Shown piece by piece: positions 1 through 9,028 of a stretch of DNA of 29,689 nt. This DNA comes from Ruminococcaceae bacterium UBA5905 (GTDB taxonomy: Bacteria > Bacillota > Clostridia > Oscillospirales > Acutalibacteraceae): positions 1 to 29,689 of the forward strand of contig DJEF01000050.1 in NCBI GenBank assembly GCA_002431285.1, given 5' to 3'. The position numbers and the translations under genes were made by a program. Numbering within the stretch: the stretch's first letter is position 1; the number at the start of each line of letters is the position of its first letter. The notes below the pieces were generated by a model. The model saw only the letters and a program-made list of their open reading frames with translations, was not told the DNA's origin and searched no databases.

Positions 1-2505
1 GAAGCGCTGACCACCCGGGACGGACAGTATACCAATGCAATCGTGGGCTTTTTGAACATTCTGCAAAAGCTGCGGGAGGCGTCCTCCGCCACCCATATTG
101 CGGTGGCGTTCGACGTGCACGCCCCCACCTTCCGCCATCAGCAATACGAAGCCTACAAGGCCGGGCGCAAGGGGATGCCGGAGGAACTGCGCCAGCAGAT
201 GCAGCCGCTGAAAGCCATCCTGCGCGCCATGGGATTGACGCTGGTGGAGCGGGAAGGCTATGAGGCGGACGATATTCTCGGCACCCTGTCCGCTGCGGCG
301 GAGGGCGCGGGACAGTCCTGCACGCTGGCCACCGGCGACCGGGACAGCCTGCAGCTGGTCAGCGACCGGGTGACGGTGCTGCTGGCCACCACGAAGATGG
401 GGCATCCCGAAACCGTGCCCTATACGCCGGACACGGTGATGGAAAAATACGGCCTGACCCCCCATCAGCTCATCGACCTGAAAGCGTTGCAGGGGGACGC
501 CGGCGACAACATCCCCGGTGTGCCGGGGGTGGGGGAAAAGACGGCGCTGGAGCTGCTGCACCGGTTCGGTTCGCTGGAGGCCATCTATGCCGATCCGGCA
601 GCGCTGGACATTCGGGACAGCCTGCGGAAAAAGCTCATCGCCGGTCGGGACAGCGCCTATATGAGCCGGGAGCTGGGCACCATCTGCCGCACTGCCCCCA
701 TCGACACCGCCCCCGAGACCTATGCGGTGCGGGACATGGATGTGCCCCGGTTGACCGAACTGCTGCAAAGGCTGGAGCTGTATAAATGGATGGAAAAGCT
801 GGACCTGAAGCCCCAGTCCGCCGCTGCTCGGCGAGAATCCGCTCCCGCGCCGAAGCAGCCGGTGGGCGGCAATGAGGCGGCCCCGGCGCTGCTGGAGGCT
901 GCCCGCGCCGAGGGACGGCTGGATGTGCTGGCACAGGTGGAGGGAGAGGAGATCACCGGCCTGTCTCTGGCGGCAGGAGGGCAATGCGCCCATGTGGATC
1001 GGTTCGCCCCGGAATTTCCGGCGCTGGTGGCGCTGCTGGCCGATTCCGCGGTGGAAAAACGCACCCATGACGGCAAGCCCCTCATGCGGGCGCTGCTCAG
1101 CGCCGGACAGCAGCCTGCCAGATTCGTGTTCGACACGGCGCTGGCGGCGTATCTGCTGGATCCTCTGTCCTCCGACTATTCGCTGCCCCGGCTGCTGCGG
1201 GATTGGGGCGACCCGGACGACGAGCCGATTCGGGGCTTCTCCGGACTGGCGGATGCGCTGAGGACCGCCGTGGAGCGGCAGGAGATGCTGCCCCTGCTCA
1301 CCGATGTGGAGCAGCCTCTCAGTGAGGTGCTGGCCTCCATGGAGACGGTGGGCTGCGCGGTGGACCGAGAGGGCATCGCCGCCTTTGGACGGGAGCTGTC
1401 CGCCCGCATCGCGACTCTGCAGCAGGAGATCTGGCAGGAGATCGGCTATGAATTCAATCTCAACTCCCCGAAGCAGCTGGGGCAGGCGCTGTTTGAGGAT
1501 CTGGGACTGCCCGCCGGGAAAAAGACCAAGTCCGGCTATTCCACCAGCGCCGAGGTGCTGGAAAAGCTGCGGGGGGTGCATCCGGCGGTGGAGAAGCTGC
1601 TGGAATACCGCACCCTGTCGAAGCTGAACAGCACCTATTGCGAGGGGCTGCTCAAGCAGATCGAGCCGGATGGGCGCATCCATTCGGTATTCAATCAAAC
1701 CGAGACCCGCACCGGGCGCATCTCCTCCTCCGAGCCGAATCTGCAGAACATTCCGGTGCGCTCCGAGTTGGGGCGGCAGATGCGCCGGTTCTTCCGGGCG
1801 CGGGAGGGGTGGACCCTGTGCGATGCGGATTATTCTCAGATCGAGCTGCGGGTGCTGGCCCATATGGCCGATGAGCCCACCATGCTGGAGGCTTTCAACA
1901 CCGGCGAGGACATCCACCGCTCCACGGCGGCGCAGGTATTCGGTGTGCCGGAGTCGGAGGTGACGCCCCTCATGCGCTCCCGGGCGAAGGCAGTGAATTT
2001 CGGCATCATCTACGGCATCGGCGCCCATTCGCTCAGCGAGGACCTGGGGGTCGGCTATGGGGAGGCAAAGGACTATATCGACCGGTATTTGCAGCATTTC
2101 GGCAAGGTATCGGCATTTATGGAGCGGCTCATCACCGATGCCGCCGACCGGGGCTACGCCGAGACCCTGTTCCATCGCCGCCGCCCGCTGCCGGAGCTGA
2201 AAGCGGGCAACGCCATGACCCGCAAATTCGGGGAGCGGGCCGCCCGCAACACCCCCATTCAGGGCACGGCGGCGGATATCATCAAGATCGCCATGGTGCG
2301 GGTCTATCGGCGGCTGCGACAGGAGGGGTTGCAAGCCCGGCTCATCCTGCAGATCCACGACGAGCTGATCGTGGAAACGCCTCTGGAGGAACGGGCGCAG
2401 GTGGCGGCGCTGCTCAAGGAGGAAATGGAGGCGGCGGTGTCGCTGCGGGTCCCCATGGAGGTGGATGTGCACGACGGTCAGACCTGGTACGAGGCGAAAG
2501 GCTGA
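1..2505 (+). CDS. polA: DNA polymerase I (5' end outside window)
   Basis: Fills gaps and removes RNA primers during replication and excision repair. The frame is open from base 1 (first residues EALTTRDGQYTNAI), matching the PolA N-terminus a little after its true start, so only a few dozen bases are missing; the GTG at 43 is internal. Residues 1 to about 270 of the 834 visible are the 5' nuclease (YEADDILG, GDRDSLQLVS and the helix-hairpin-helix GVPGVGEKTA). The middle 3'-5' exonuclease domain lacks the DxE metal motif (the strand reads LDVLAQVEGEEITGLSL), so proofreading is probably lost, as in Taq and Bacillus PolA. The polymerase domain is intact: motif A DADYSQIELRVLAH from D608, motif B RSRAKAVNFGIIYGIG near 660, motif C QIHDELIVE with catalytic D787. 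It stops at TGA 2503-2505 and is followed by a terminator. Identification is secure. Confidence 0.97.
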   Translation, partial: EALTTRDGQYTNAIVGFLNILQKLREASSATHIAVAFDVHAPTFRHQQYEAYKAGRKGMPEELRQQMQPLKAILRAMGLTLVEREGYEADDILGTLSAAAEGAGQSCTLATGDRDSLQLVSDRVTVLLATTKMGHPETVPYTPDTVMEKYGLTPHQLIDLKALQGDAGDNIPGVPGVGEKTALELLHRFGSLEAIYADPAALDIRDSLRKKLIAGRDSAYMSRELGTICRTAPIDTAPETYAVRDMDVPRLTELLQRLELYKWMEKLDLKPQSAAARRESAPAPKQPVGGNEAAPALLEAARAEGRLDVLAQVEGEEITGLSLAAGGQCAHVDRFAPEFPALVALLADSAVEKRTHDGKPLMRALLSAGQQPARFVFDTALAAYLLDPLSSDYSLPRLLRDWGDPDDEPIRGFSGLADALRTAVERQEMLPLLTDVEQPLSEVLASMETVGCAVDREGIAAFGRELSARIATLQQEIWQEIGYEFNLNSPKQLGQALFEDLGLPAGKKTKSGYSTSAEVLEKLRGVHPAVEKLLEYRTLSKLNSTYCEGLLKQIEPDGRIHSVFNQTETRTGRISSSEPNLQNIPVRSELGRQMRRFFRAREGWTLCDADYSQIELRVLAHMADEPTMLEAFNTGEDIHRSTAAQVFGVPESEVTPLMRSRAKAVNFGIIYGIGAHSLSEDLGVGYGEAKDYIDRYLQHFGKVSAFMERLITDAADRGYAETLFHRRRPLPELKAGNAMTRKFGERAARNTPIQGTAADIIKIAMVRVYRRLRQEGLQARLILQIHDELIVETPLEERAQVAALLKEEMEAAVSLRVPMEVDVHDGQTWYEAKG

Positions 2506-2594
2506 CGGGCGGCGGAAACGATCGACGAAGCGGCCCGAAAAAGGCAGAAAACGGTAGCTCCAATAGGCGAAGACAGGAAAAAGCCGAAAACCGA

Positions 2595-2630
2595 AAAAAA
2601 GACGGAAAGCGACCGCTTTCCGTCTTTTTT
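2595..2630 (+). terminator. Intrinsic terminator after polA
   Basis: Perfect 10-bp stem GACGGAAAGC (2601-2610) with GCTTTCCGTC (2615-2624), 4-nt loop, followed by six T. The A run at 2594-2600 can extend the stem, so it might also work on the minus strand. The rest of the 343-bp gap 2506-2848 holds only the glgB promoter and leader; I see no gene in it. Confidence 0.9.
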
Positions 2631-2757
2631 CGTCCGTCGGTCGGATGTTGGTTCGACAGGTTGGAAAAATAACCAACATTTTTGTGCATCTTCTGTAACG
2701 ACTTCCAATTTTGCCGGAAATAAGCAAAATCATTTCCAATATTTTACACAAAACCCC

Positions 2758-2786
2758 TTGCGTTTTTCGCGACTAATTGGTACAAT
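2758..2786 (+). promoter_or_regulatory. Promoter of the glg operon
   Basis: TTGCGT (2758-2763), 17-bp spacer, TACAAT (2781-2786). Predicted start of transcription is near 2793, giving a leader of about 56 nt before the glgB ATG at 2849. Because the ATG at 2789 lies upstream of this start, it cannot be the glgB start codon. Confidence 0.8.
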
Positions 2787-2848
2787 AAATGTGCGCAAAC
2801 GATGGGAACGGTCCATTGGGACACATAATGCATAGGAGGACGAATGCC

Positions 2849-4840
2849 ATGGAGCTGGAATTGACCGGCGCAGGGTTACAGGAGCAGATGCGCCGCTTTA
2901 CCGACGGCACCGACAGCCATTGCTATCGCTGGCTGGGCTGTCACTACGCCGGGGACGGCGGCTACACCTTCCGGGTTTGGGCGCCGGCCGCCCGCTCGGT
3001 ATCGCTTGTAGGCGATTTCAACGCGTGGAATCCGGACGCCCAGCCCATGGAGCGGCTGGAGGGCGGAATTTTCACCTGCACGCTGCAGCATATTGCGCCG
3101 TATAGCTGCTATAAATATCATGTGGTGGGTGTTGACGGACAGGCGGTGGATAAATGCGATCCTTTTGCCGTCCATCAGGAGACCCGACCCGGCACCGCCT
3201 CCAAGGTGTGTGAGATCGGCGGCTACGTCTGGGGGGACGGAGACTGGTTCCGGCAGAAGGCCGCCGGGAGCGTCTACAACTGTCCCATGAACATCTACGA
3301 GGTGCACGCCGGCTCCTGGCGGCGGTATGCCGACGGCAACCCCTTTTCCTACCGCAAGCTGGCGGAGGAGCTGATCCCCTATGTGCAGGAGATGGGCTAT
3401 ACCCATATCGAACTGCTGCCCATCATGGAGCATCCTTTCGACGGTTCCTGGGGCTATCAGGTCACCGGCTATTATGCGCCCACCTCCCGCTACGGCACGC
3501 CGGAGGATTTTATGTATTTCGTGGACGCCTGCCATCAGGCGGGCATCGGTGTGATTCTGGATTGGGTGCCGGCCCATTTCCCCAAGGACGCCGCCGGGCT
3601 GTACCGTTTCGACGGCAGCCCCTGCTATGAATATGCCGATCCCCGTAAAGGGGAGCATAAAGAGTGGGGCACCTGTGTATTCGATTATGCCAAGCCTCAG
3701 GTGCGCTCCTTCCTCATCTCCAACGTGCTGTACTGGCTGGAGGAATATCATGTGGACGGGGTGCGGGTGGACGCGGTGGCGTCCATGCTGTATCTGGACT
3801 ATAACCGCCGGGACGGAGAATGGGTGCCCAACCGCCACGGCGGACGGGAAAATCTGGAGGCGGTGGCCTTCCTGCGGCAGCTCAACGAAACGGTGTTTGC
3901 CGCCCATCCGGATGCTCTGATGATCGCGGAGGAATCCACCGCATGGCCGCTGGTGTCCCGCCCCACCGCCGACGGCGGACTGGGTTTCAACTATAAGTGG
4001 AATATGGGCTGGATGAACGATATGCTCCGGTATACCTCCATGGATCCCCTGTTCCGCAAGGGCAACCAGAATCTGCTGACTTTCTCCATGATGTACGCTT
4101 TTTCGGAGAATTTTATCCTGCCCATCTCCCATGACGAGGTGGTGCACGGCAAAGGCTCCCTCATCAACAAAATGCCCGGCACCTATGAAGAAAAGTTCGC
4201 CGGGTTCCGGGTGTTCCTGGGGTATATGATGACCCATCCGGGCAAAAAGCTGCTGTTTATGGGCAGCGAGTTTGGCCAGTTCAAGGAATGGGACTATGAA
4301 AACGGGCTGGACTGGCTGCTGCTGGACTATGAGAGCCACCGGATGCTGCGTCACTATGTCCGCACCCTCAATCACCTGTACCGGGACACCCCCGCCCTGT
4401 GGGAAAACGATTTCTCCTGGGAGGGATTTCAGTGGATCGCCAACGACGACGACGCCCAGAGCGTCATCGTATTCCGCCGCATCGACCGCAAGGGCAAGGA
4501 GATCGTGACGGTGTGCAATTTCACCCCCGTGCAGCGGGAGCACTACCGCATCGGTCTGCCGTCCGGCGGTGTCTGGGTGGAGCTGTTCAATTCCGATCTG
4601 GCGGAATTCGGCGGCGGAAACGCCCGCAATGAAAAGATCGCCGTACAGAAGCGGCCCTGGCACGGGCTGGAGCATTCCGCCGAGCTGACTCTGCCGCCGC
4701 TGTCGGTGCTGCTGCTGGAGAACCGGCGGCGGCCGCCGACCCCGCATCCTGCCAATAAGCCGGCGCGCGCCCGCAAGAGCGCCGCCGACCCGGATAAGAG
4801 CCATTCCAAAACAGGAGGGAGAACCGTTCATGTTCCGTAA
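2849..4840 (+). CDS. glgB: 1,4-alpha-glucan branching enzyme
   Basis: Cuts alpha-1,4 chains and rejoins them as alpha-1,6 branches in glycogen (GH13). The start at 2849 is chosen because AGGAGGA (2834-2840) sits 8 nt upstream; the longer in-frame ATG at 2789 would lie before the transcript start. The protein is 663 aa, a usual length. An N-terminal CBM48 domain ([22 protein letters not shown]) is followed by the (beta/alpha)8 barrel. Catalytic residues are D308 in DGVRVDAV, E361 in IAEES and D429 in [13 protein letters not shown]. The last 35 or so residues are basic and Pro/Ala-rich ([20 protein letters not shown]) and look disordered. The final codons run through the glgC ribosome binding site, and the gene overlaps glgC by 11 nt, so translation is probably coupled. 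First gene of the glycogen operon. Confidence 0.97.
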   Translation: MELELTGAGLQEQMRRFTDGTDSHCYRWLGCHYAGDGGYTFRVWAPAARSVSLVGDFNAWNPDAQPMERLEGGIFTCTLQHIAPYSCYKYHVVGVDGQAVDKCDPFAVHQETRPGTASKVCEIGGYVWGDGDWFRQKAAGSVYNCPMNIYEVHAGSWRRYADGNPFSYRKLAEELIPYVQEMGYTHIELLPIMEHPFDGSWGYQVTGYYAPTSRYGTPEDFMYFVDACHQAGIGVILDWVPAHFPKDAAGLYRFDGSPCYEYADPRKGEHKEWGTCVFDYAKPQVRSFLISNVLYWLEEYHVDGVRVDAVASMLYLDYNRRDGEWVPNRHGGRENLEAVAFLRQLNETVFAAHPDALMIAEESTAWPLVSRPTADGGLGFNYKWNMGWMNDMLRYTSMDPLFRKGNQNLLTFSMMYAFSENFILPISHDEVVHGKGSLINKMPGTYEEKFAGFRVFLGYMMTHPGKKLLFMGSEFGQFKEWDYENGLDWLLLDYESHRMLRHYVRTLNHLYRDTPALWENDFSWEGFQWIANDDDAQSVIVFRRIDRKGKEIVTVCNFTPVQREHYRIGLPSGGVWVELFNSDLAEFGGGNARNEKIAVQKRPWHGLEHSAELTLPPLSVLLLENRRRPPTPHPANKPARARKSAADPDKSHSKTGGRTVHVP

Positions 4841-6062
4841 ACAAGAATGCGTCGCCATGCTGCTGGCCGGCGGGCAGGGGAGCCGTCTGTATGCGCTCAC
4901 CCGCCGCATCGCCAAGCCCGCTGTCCCCTATGGCGGCAAGTACCGCATCATCGACTTCCCGCTGTCCAACTGCGTCAATTCCGGCATCGAGACCGTGGGG
5001 GTGCTGACCCAGTATCAGCCCCTGGAGCTGAATGACTATATCGGCTCCGGCCAGCCCTGGGATCTGGACCGGATGGACGCGGGGGTACACGTGCTGCCCC
5101 CCTACCAGCGCAACAAGGGCGGCGACTGGTACAAGGGCACCGCCAATGCCATCTATCAGAATCTGAATTTCATCGAGCGCTACGATCCGGAATATGTGCT
5201 GGTGCTGTCCGGCGATCACATCTATAAGATGGATTACAGCAAGATGCTGGCGGCGCACAAGGCCAACAACGCCGACTGCACCATCGCCGTGCTGGATGTG
5301 CCCAAGGAGGAGGCCAGCCGCTTTGGCATCCTCAACACCCGGGAGGACGACTCCATCTACGAGTTTGACGAGAAGCCGGCCCATCCCAAGAGCACTCTCG
5401 CCAGCATGGGCATTTACATTTTCAGTTGGCAGAAGCTGCGGCAATACTTAATTGCCGACGAGGCCGATCCCCATTCCCAGAACGATTTCGGCAAGAATGT
5501 GCTGCCCGCCATGCTGGAGGGCGGCGAGCGGATGTTCGCCTACCGTTTCGAGGGCTATTGGAAGGACGTGGGCACCATCGAGAGCCTGTGGGAAGCCAAT
5601 CTGGATCTGCTCAATCCCCATGTGCCGCTGGATCTGGCCGATCCCACCTGGAAGATCTATTCCCGCACAGAGGGCCTGCCGCCTCATTATTTATCGGCTA
5701 CGGCGCAGGTGCAGAACAGCATTCTGGCGGAGGGCTGCTCCGTCAGCGGTACGCTGGAATATTCGGTGATCTTTTCCGGGGTGGTCATTGAGGAGGGCGC
5801 GGAGATCGTGGACTCCATCCTCATGCCCGGCACGGTGGTGCACAAGGGCGCCCGGGTGCGGTACGCCATCCTGGCGGAGAACACCGAGATCGGGGAGAAC
5901 GCCCGGGTGGGCGAAAGCCCGGAGGACTGCGCGGACCTGAATCGCTGGGGCGTGGCGGTGGTGGCCGCCGGCATCCGCGTGGGCGCCGGTGCAGTGGTAC
6001 AGGCCAAGGCGATGGTGGAAAGCGATGTTCCGGAAAACGGGGAGGTGACCATTCATGCATAA
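4830..6062 (+). CDS. glgC: Glucose-1-phosphate adenylyltransferase, catalytic subunit
   Basis: Makes ADP-glucose and PPi from ATP and glucose-1-phosphate, the committed step of bacterial glycogen synthesis. The 410-aa protein starts at ATG 4830, 10 nt after AGGAGGG (4813-4819), inside the end of glgB. The N-terminal nucleotidyltransferase fold carries the intact pyrophosphorylase motif [14 protein letters not shown] followed by [19 protein letters not shown]. The middle has [14 protein letters not shown], and [18 protein letters not shown] is the conserved sugar-phosphate region. The C-terminal third is a left-handed beta-helix of hexapeptide-like repeats ([21 protein letters not shown]). It is paired with GlgD directly downstream, the usual Firmicutes arrangement of catalytic and non-catalytic subunits. 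Confidence 0.97.
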   Translation: MFRKQECVAMLLAGGQGSRLYALTRRIAKPAVPYGGKYRIIDFPLSNCVNSGIETVGVLTQYQPLELNDYIGSGQPWDLDRMDAGVHVLPPYQRNKGGDWYKGTANAIYQNLNFIERYDPEYVLVLSGDHIYKMDYSKMLAAHKANNADCTIAVLDVPKEEASRFGILNTREDDSIYEFDEKPAHPKSTLASMGIYIFSWQKLRQYLIADEADPHSQNDFGKNVLPAMLEGGERMFAYRFEGYWKDVGTIESLWEANLDLLNPHVPLDLADPTWKIYSRTEGLPPHYLSATAQVQNSILAEGCSVSGTLEYSVIFSGVVIEEGAEIVDSILMPGTVVHKGARVRYAILAENTEIGENARVGESPEDCADLNRWGVAVVAAGIRVGAGAVVQAKAMVESDVPENGEVTIHA

Positions 6063-7167
6063 GTGTACGGCGGTTGGTCTGATTTTTGCCAATATGCACG
6101 ACGATGCACTGCGGGATTGCACCGCAGTGCGTTCCATGGGTTCGCTGCCTTTCGGGGGGCGGTATCGGCTCATTGATTTTGTGCTGTCCGGGATGGTCAA
6201 TGCCGGGCTGAACAAGGTGGGTGTCATTACCAAAAACCGGTATCACTCGCTGATGGATCACATCGGCTCCGGGAAAGCCTGGGATCTGTCCCGGAAAAAC
6301 GAGGGGCTGTTCTTCCTGCCGCCCCGCAGCAGCGACGACGAGATGTATCAGGGGCGCATCAGCTCACTGAACGACGCCATGGCGTTTCTCTCCCATTCCA
6401 AGGAGGACTATGCGGTGCTGGCGGATTGCCACATGGTGGGCAATATCGACTATGCTGCGCTAATCCAGGCGCACGCCGAGAGCGGCGCCGATGTGACCAT
6501 GGCCTATCACCGGGGCACGGTGCCGGCGCTGGCCGACATCCCGCAGATCCAGACGGACGCCGCCGGCCGGGTGACGGATATGCTCATCGGACGGCTGGAG
6601 GCCCGTCAGGCCTGCTATGGCGCGGGTATCTATGTCATGGGCCGGGAATGGCTCATGCGCACCGTGCGGGAGGCGGTGGCGCGCAACCAGTATCATTTTG
6701 AGCGGGATATTTTGCAGGGCCGCCTGCGGGAGCTGAAGATTCACGGCTGCGAGCTGACCGGTACGCTGATGCCTATTTATTCGCTGGACAGCTTTTACCG
6801 GGCGAATCTGGCGCTGCTGGATCCGGCGGTGCGGGAGGGGCTGTTCCCCAAGACCCGCCCGGTGTATACCAAGGTGCGGGATTGCGCCCCGGCGCAGTAC
6901 GGATTGCACGCTGCGGTCACCAATTCGCTGGTGGCGGACGGCGCCCGTATCGACGGCACCGTGCGCAACAGCGTGATCTTCCGGGGGGTGAGCATTGCCC
7001 GGGATGCGGTGCTGGAGGATTGCGTCATCATGCAGGATGTGACGGTGGACAGCGGCTGTGTGCTCAAATGCATCGTCGCCGACAAAAACGCGGTATTCCG
7101 CAGCGGACGCACGCTCCAGGGATTCGAGAGCTACCCGGTGTATGTGGCCAAGGATACCATTGTCTGA
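6055..7167 (+). CDS. glgD: GlgD, non-catalytic ADP-glucose pyrophosphorylase subunit
   Basis: Homologue of GlgC that forms a hetero-oligomer with it in Firmicutes and raises its activity. It is 370 aa. The start ATG overlaps the glgC stop in ATGCATAA (8-nt overlap), so the two are translationally coupled, consistent with a fixed stoichiometry. The fold is recognisable ([33 protein letters not shown]-terminal beta-helix from about residue 285), but the catalytic GGxGxRL loop present in GlgC is replaced by [18 protein letters not shown], and the GDH of LSGDH becomes ADCHM. The subunit is therefore expected to be catalytically dead. Function is inferred from the family and from position between glgC and glgA. 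Confidence 0.93.
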   Translation: MHKCTAVGLIFANMHDDALRDCTAVRSMGSLPFGGRYRLIDFVLSGMVNAGLNKVGVITKNRYHSLMDHIGSGKAWDLSRKNEGLFFLPPRSSDDEMYQGRISSLNDAMAFLSHSKEDYAVLADCHMVGNIDYAALIQAHAESGADVTMAYHRGTVPALADIPQIQTDAAGRVTDMLIGRLEARQACYGAGIYVMGREWLMRTVREAVARNQYHFERDILQGRLRELKIHGCELTGTLMPIYSLDSFYRANLALLDPAVREGLFPKTRPVYTKVRDCAPAQYGLHAAVTNSLVADGARIDGTVRNSVIFRGVSIARDAVLEDCVIMQDVTVDSGCVLKCIVADKNAVFRSGRTLQGFESYPVYVAKDTIV

Positions 7168-7199
7168 CCCGCAATACAGCGTAAGGAGTGAAAGAAACC

Positions 7200-8624
7200 A
7201 TGAAAGTGTTGTTTGTATCCAGCGAAGCCGTCCCCTTTGCCGCCTCCGGCGGGCTGGCGGATGTGGCGGGCAGCCTGCCCCATGCCATGCGCCAGCGGCT
7301 CATCGGCTGCCGGGTGGCCATGCCGCTGTATGAATCGGTGCCTCAGGAGCTGCGGGAGCATATGACCTTCCTCACCAGTCTGTCGGTGCCGGTGGCCTGG
7401 CGGCGGCAATACTGCGGTGTGTTTGAAGCCAAGGTCAACGGGGTGATCTACTATCTGCTGGATAACCAGTATTACTTCAAGCGGCAGGGGTTGTACGGCC
7501 ACTATGATGACGCCGAGCGGTTTGCGTTTTTCGCCCGGGCGGTGCTGGAGATGCTGCCCTACATCGGCTTTAAGCCGGATGTCATCCACTGCAATGATTG
7601 GCAGAGCGCCCTGACCCCGCTCTATTACAGCCTGTTTTACGCCACCCGGGAGGGGTTCGAGGGCATCAAGACGGTGTTCACCATCCACAACATTCAATAT
7701 CAGGGCAAATACGGCATGGAGCTGCTGGAGGATGTGGTGGGCGTCCCGCAGGGGTGCAGTCAGCTCATCGAGTACGACGGCTGTGTCAACTACATGAAGG
7801 CGGGCATTGAGACCGCCGACCGGGTCACCACCGTCAGCCCCACCTATGCGCGGGAGATCCTCGATCCCTGGTTCTCCTGGGGGCTGGATCCCATTTTGCA
7901 GGCGCGGGCGTGGAAAATCCAGGGCATTCTTAACGGCATCGACACCGACAGCTACGATCCCGCTAAGGATCCGGACGTGTTCGAGACATACACGGCCGAG
8001 ACTGTCGCCGCCGGGAAAGCCGCCAATAAGCGGGCGCTGCAGGAGCGGCTCAACCTGCCGTTGCGTCCGGATGTGCCCATGATTGCCATGGTCACCCGGC
8101 TGGCCTCCCACAAGGGGCTGGATCTGGTGCGGTATATCGCCGATGAGCTGCTGACCCGGGATGTGCAGCTGGTGATCCTCGGCTCCGGCGAATGGGTGTA
8201 CGAAAACTTCTTCCGGGAGCTGCAGGGGCGGTATCCGGAGAAATTCTGCTATTGCGTGGGCTTTGTGCCGGAGCTGGCCCGGAAAATCTATGCCGCCGCC
8301 GATATCTTCCTCATGCCCTCCAAGAGCGAACCCTGCGGCCTGTCCCAGATGGTGGCTTGCCGCTACGGCACCGTGCCGGTGGTGCGGGAAACCGGCGGCC
8401 TCAAGGACAGCATCCGGGATTGCGGCGATGAGGGCGGCTTCGGTTTCACCTTCAAGACCTACAACGCCGGGGATATGCTGGGCGCCATCGACCGGGCGCT
8501 GGGGGCGTATGCCAACCGGGATTTCTTCGCCGAGCTGCGGCAGCGCTGTATGGCCGAGGATTTCAGCTGGGGGCGCTCCGCCAACGAGTATATCCGTATG
8601 TACCGGGAATTGATCAAAGGGTAA
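7200..8624 (+). CDS. glgA: Glycogen synthase (ADP-glucose, GT5)
   Basis: Adds glucose from ADP-glucose to the non-reducing end of alpha-1,4-glucan. ATG 7200 is chosen because AAGGAG (7183-7188) lies 11 nt upstream; the in-frame GTG at 7188 overlaps that site. Length 474 aa, normal for GT5. It has two Rossmann-like lobes: the N-terminal lobe with SEAVPFAASGGLADVAGSLP and CNDWQSAL, and the C-terminal lobe with SKSEPCGLSQM (E377, same number as in E. coli) and VVRETGGLKDSI. Oddity: the KTGGL motif of E. coli GlgA, whose Lys15 contacts ADP-glucose, reads ASGGL here, so position 15 is Ala. The rest of the active site looks intact. Last gene of the operon, 32 nt after glgD, followed by a terminator. 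Confidence 0.95.
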   Translation: MKVLFVSSEAVPFAASGGLADVAGSLPHAMRQRLIGCRVAMPLYESVPQELREHMTFLTSLSVPVAWRRQYCGVFEAKVNGVIYYLLDNQYYFKRQGLYGHYDDAERFAFFARAVLEMLPYIGFKPDVIHCNDWQSALTPLYYSLFYATREGFEGIKTVFTIHNIQYQGKYGMELLEDVVGVPQGCSQLIEYDGCVNYMKAGIETADRVTTVSPTYAREILDPWFSWGLDPILQARAWKIQGILNGIDTDSYDPAKDPDVFETYTAETVAAGKAANKRALQERLNLPLRPDVPMIAMVTRLASHKGLDLVRYIADELLTRDVQLVILGSGEWVYENFFRELQGRYPEKFCYCVGFVPELARKIYAAADIFLMPSKSEPCGLSQMVACRYGTVPVVRETGGLKDSIRDCGDEGGFGFTFKTYNAGDMLGAIDRALGAYANRDFFAELRQRCMAEDFSWGRSANEYIRMYRELIKG

Positions 8625-8634
8625 AAAGAGTACC

Positions 8635-8668
8635 GCCGGAGGTGGCTGTCCGCCATCTCCGGCTTTTT
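8635..8668 (+). terminator. Intrinsic terminator of the glg operon
   Basis: Stem GCCGGAGGTGGC (8635-8646) pairs with GCCATCTCCGGC (8652-8663) through 12 bp including one G-U pair, with a 5-nt loop and TTTTT at 8664-8668. It lies 10 nt after the glgA stop. Confidence 0.92.
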
Positions 8669-8724
8669 CTGTCCGGAGGCTTGCGGCAAATTACACAACA
8701 TTTTACCGAATTCTTCCTTTTCTC

Positions 8725-8754
8725 TTGACAAAACAGGCTGTTATGATGTACTAT
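8725..8754 (+). promoter_or_regulatory. Promoter of rny
   Basis: Consensus TTGACA (8725-8730) with TACTAT (8749-8754) after an 18-bp spacer. The predicted transcript starts about 8760-8761, exactly where an 8-bp hairpin begins. This leaves a leader of about 268 nt before the rny start. Confidence 0.82.
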
Positions 8755-8760
8755 ATAGGT

Positions 8761-9028
8761 GGTAAAGCTTTGGCTGCTTTACCGCTATGTATATTGCCGG
8801 GTCTCCGGCATTGTCATTTGCACATCGGCACGGGCTTGCCCGTCCCGGTGTTTCTATGACCGCAAGCTGCGGCCGCCCCCTGTGGGTGTATATTTCATTG
8901 CCTGTTTTTGCCGGCGTTTGAATCGTTTGCGGGCGCGTGTCCGGCGCCCGTTTGTGCTTTCAAAACTGAAAAACGCATCCTACGGGGAGCATCCGCCTGT
9001 GCGGAAAATCAACAGGAGGTGTACCCCA
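8761..9028 (+). promoter_or_regulatory. Structured 5' leader of rny
   Basis: No gene lies between the promoter and rny. The leader carries a series of short, strong inverted repeats: GGTAAAGC/GCTTTACC (8761-8768, 8776-8783) at the 5' end; TGCCGG/CCGGCA (8795-8800, 8805-8810); ACGGG/CCCGT (8830-8834, 8839-8843); CCGCA/TGCGG (8860-8864, 8868-8872); CGGGCGC/GCGCCCG (8930-8936, 8944-8950) followed by TTTGTGCTTT; and TCCGC/GCGGA (8992-8996, 9001-9005) just before the ribosome binding site. The 8930-8960 element resembles a weak terminator. It matches no riboswitch class that I recognise. It may be a substrate for RNase Y feedback, by analogy with the rne leader of E. coli; that is inference. Confidence 0.5.

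Noticed and set aside
2789..2848. Longer N-terminus for GlgB from ATG 2789
   Set aside because: That ATG lies before the predicted transcript start and has no ribosome binding site; ATG 2849 has a strong one.
2876..4915. 679-codon open frame antisense to glgB
   Set aside because: Shadow of a high-GC gene; sense strand encodes a complete branching enzyme with all catalytic residues.
8759..9028. N-terminal extension of RNase Y
   Set aside because: The sequence is the structured leader; the expected membrane anchor begins at ATG 9029 after AGGAGGT.
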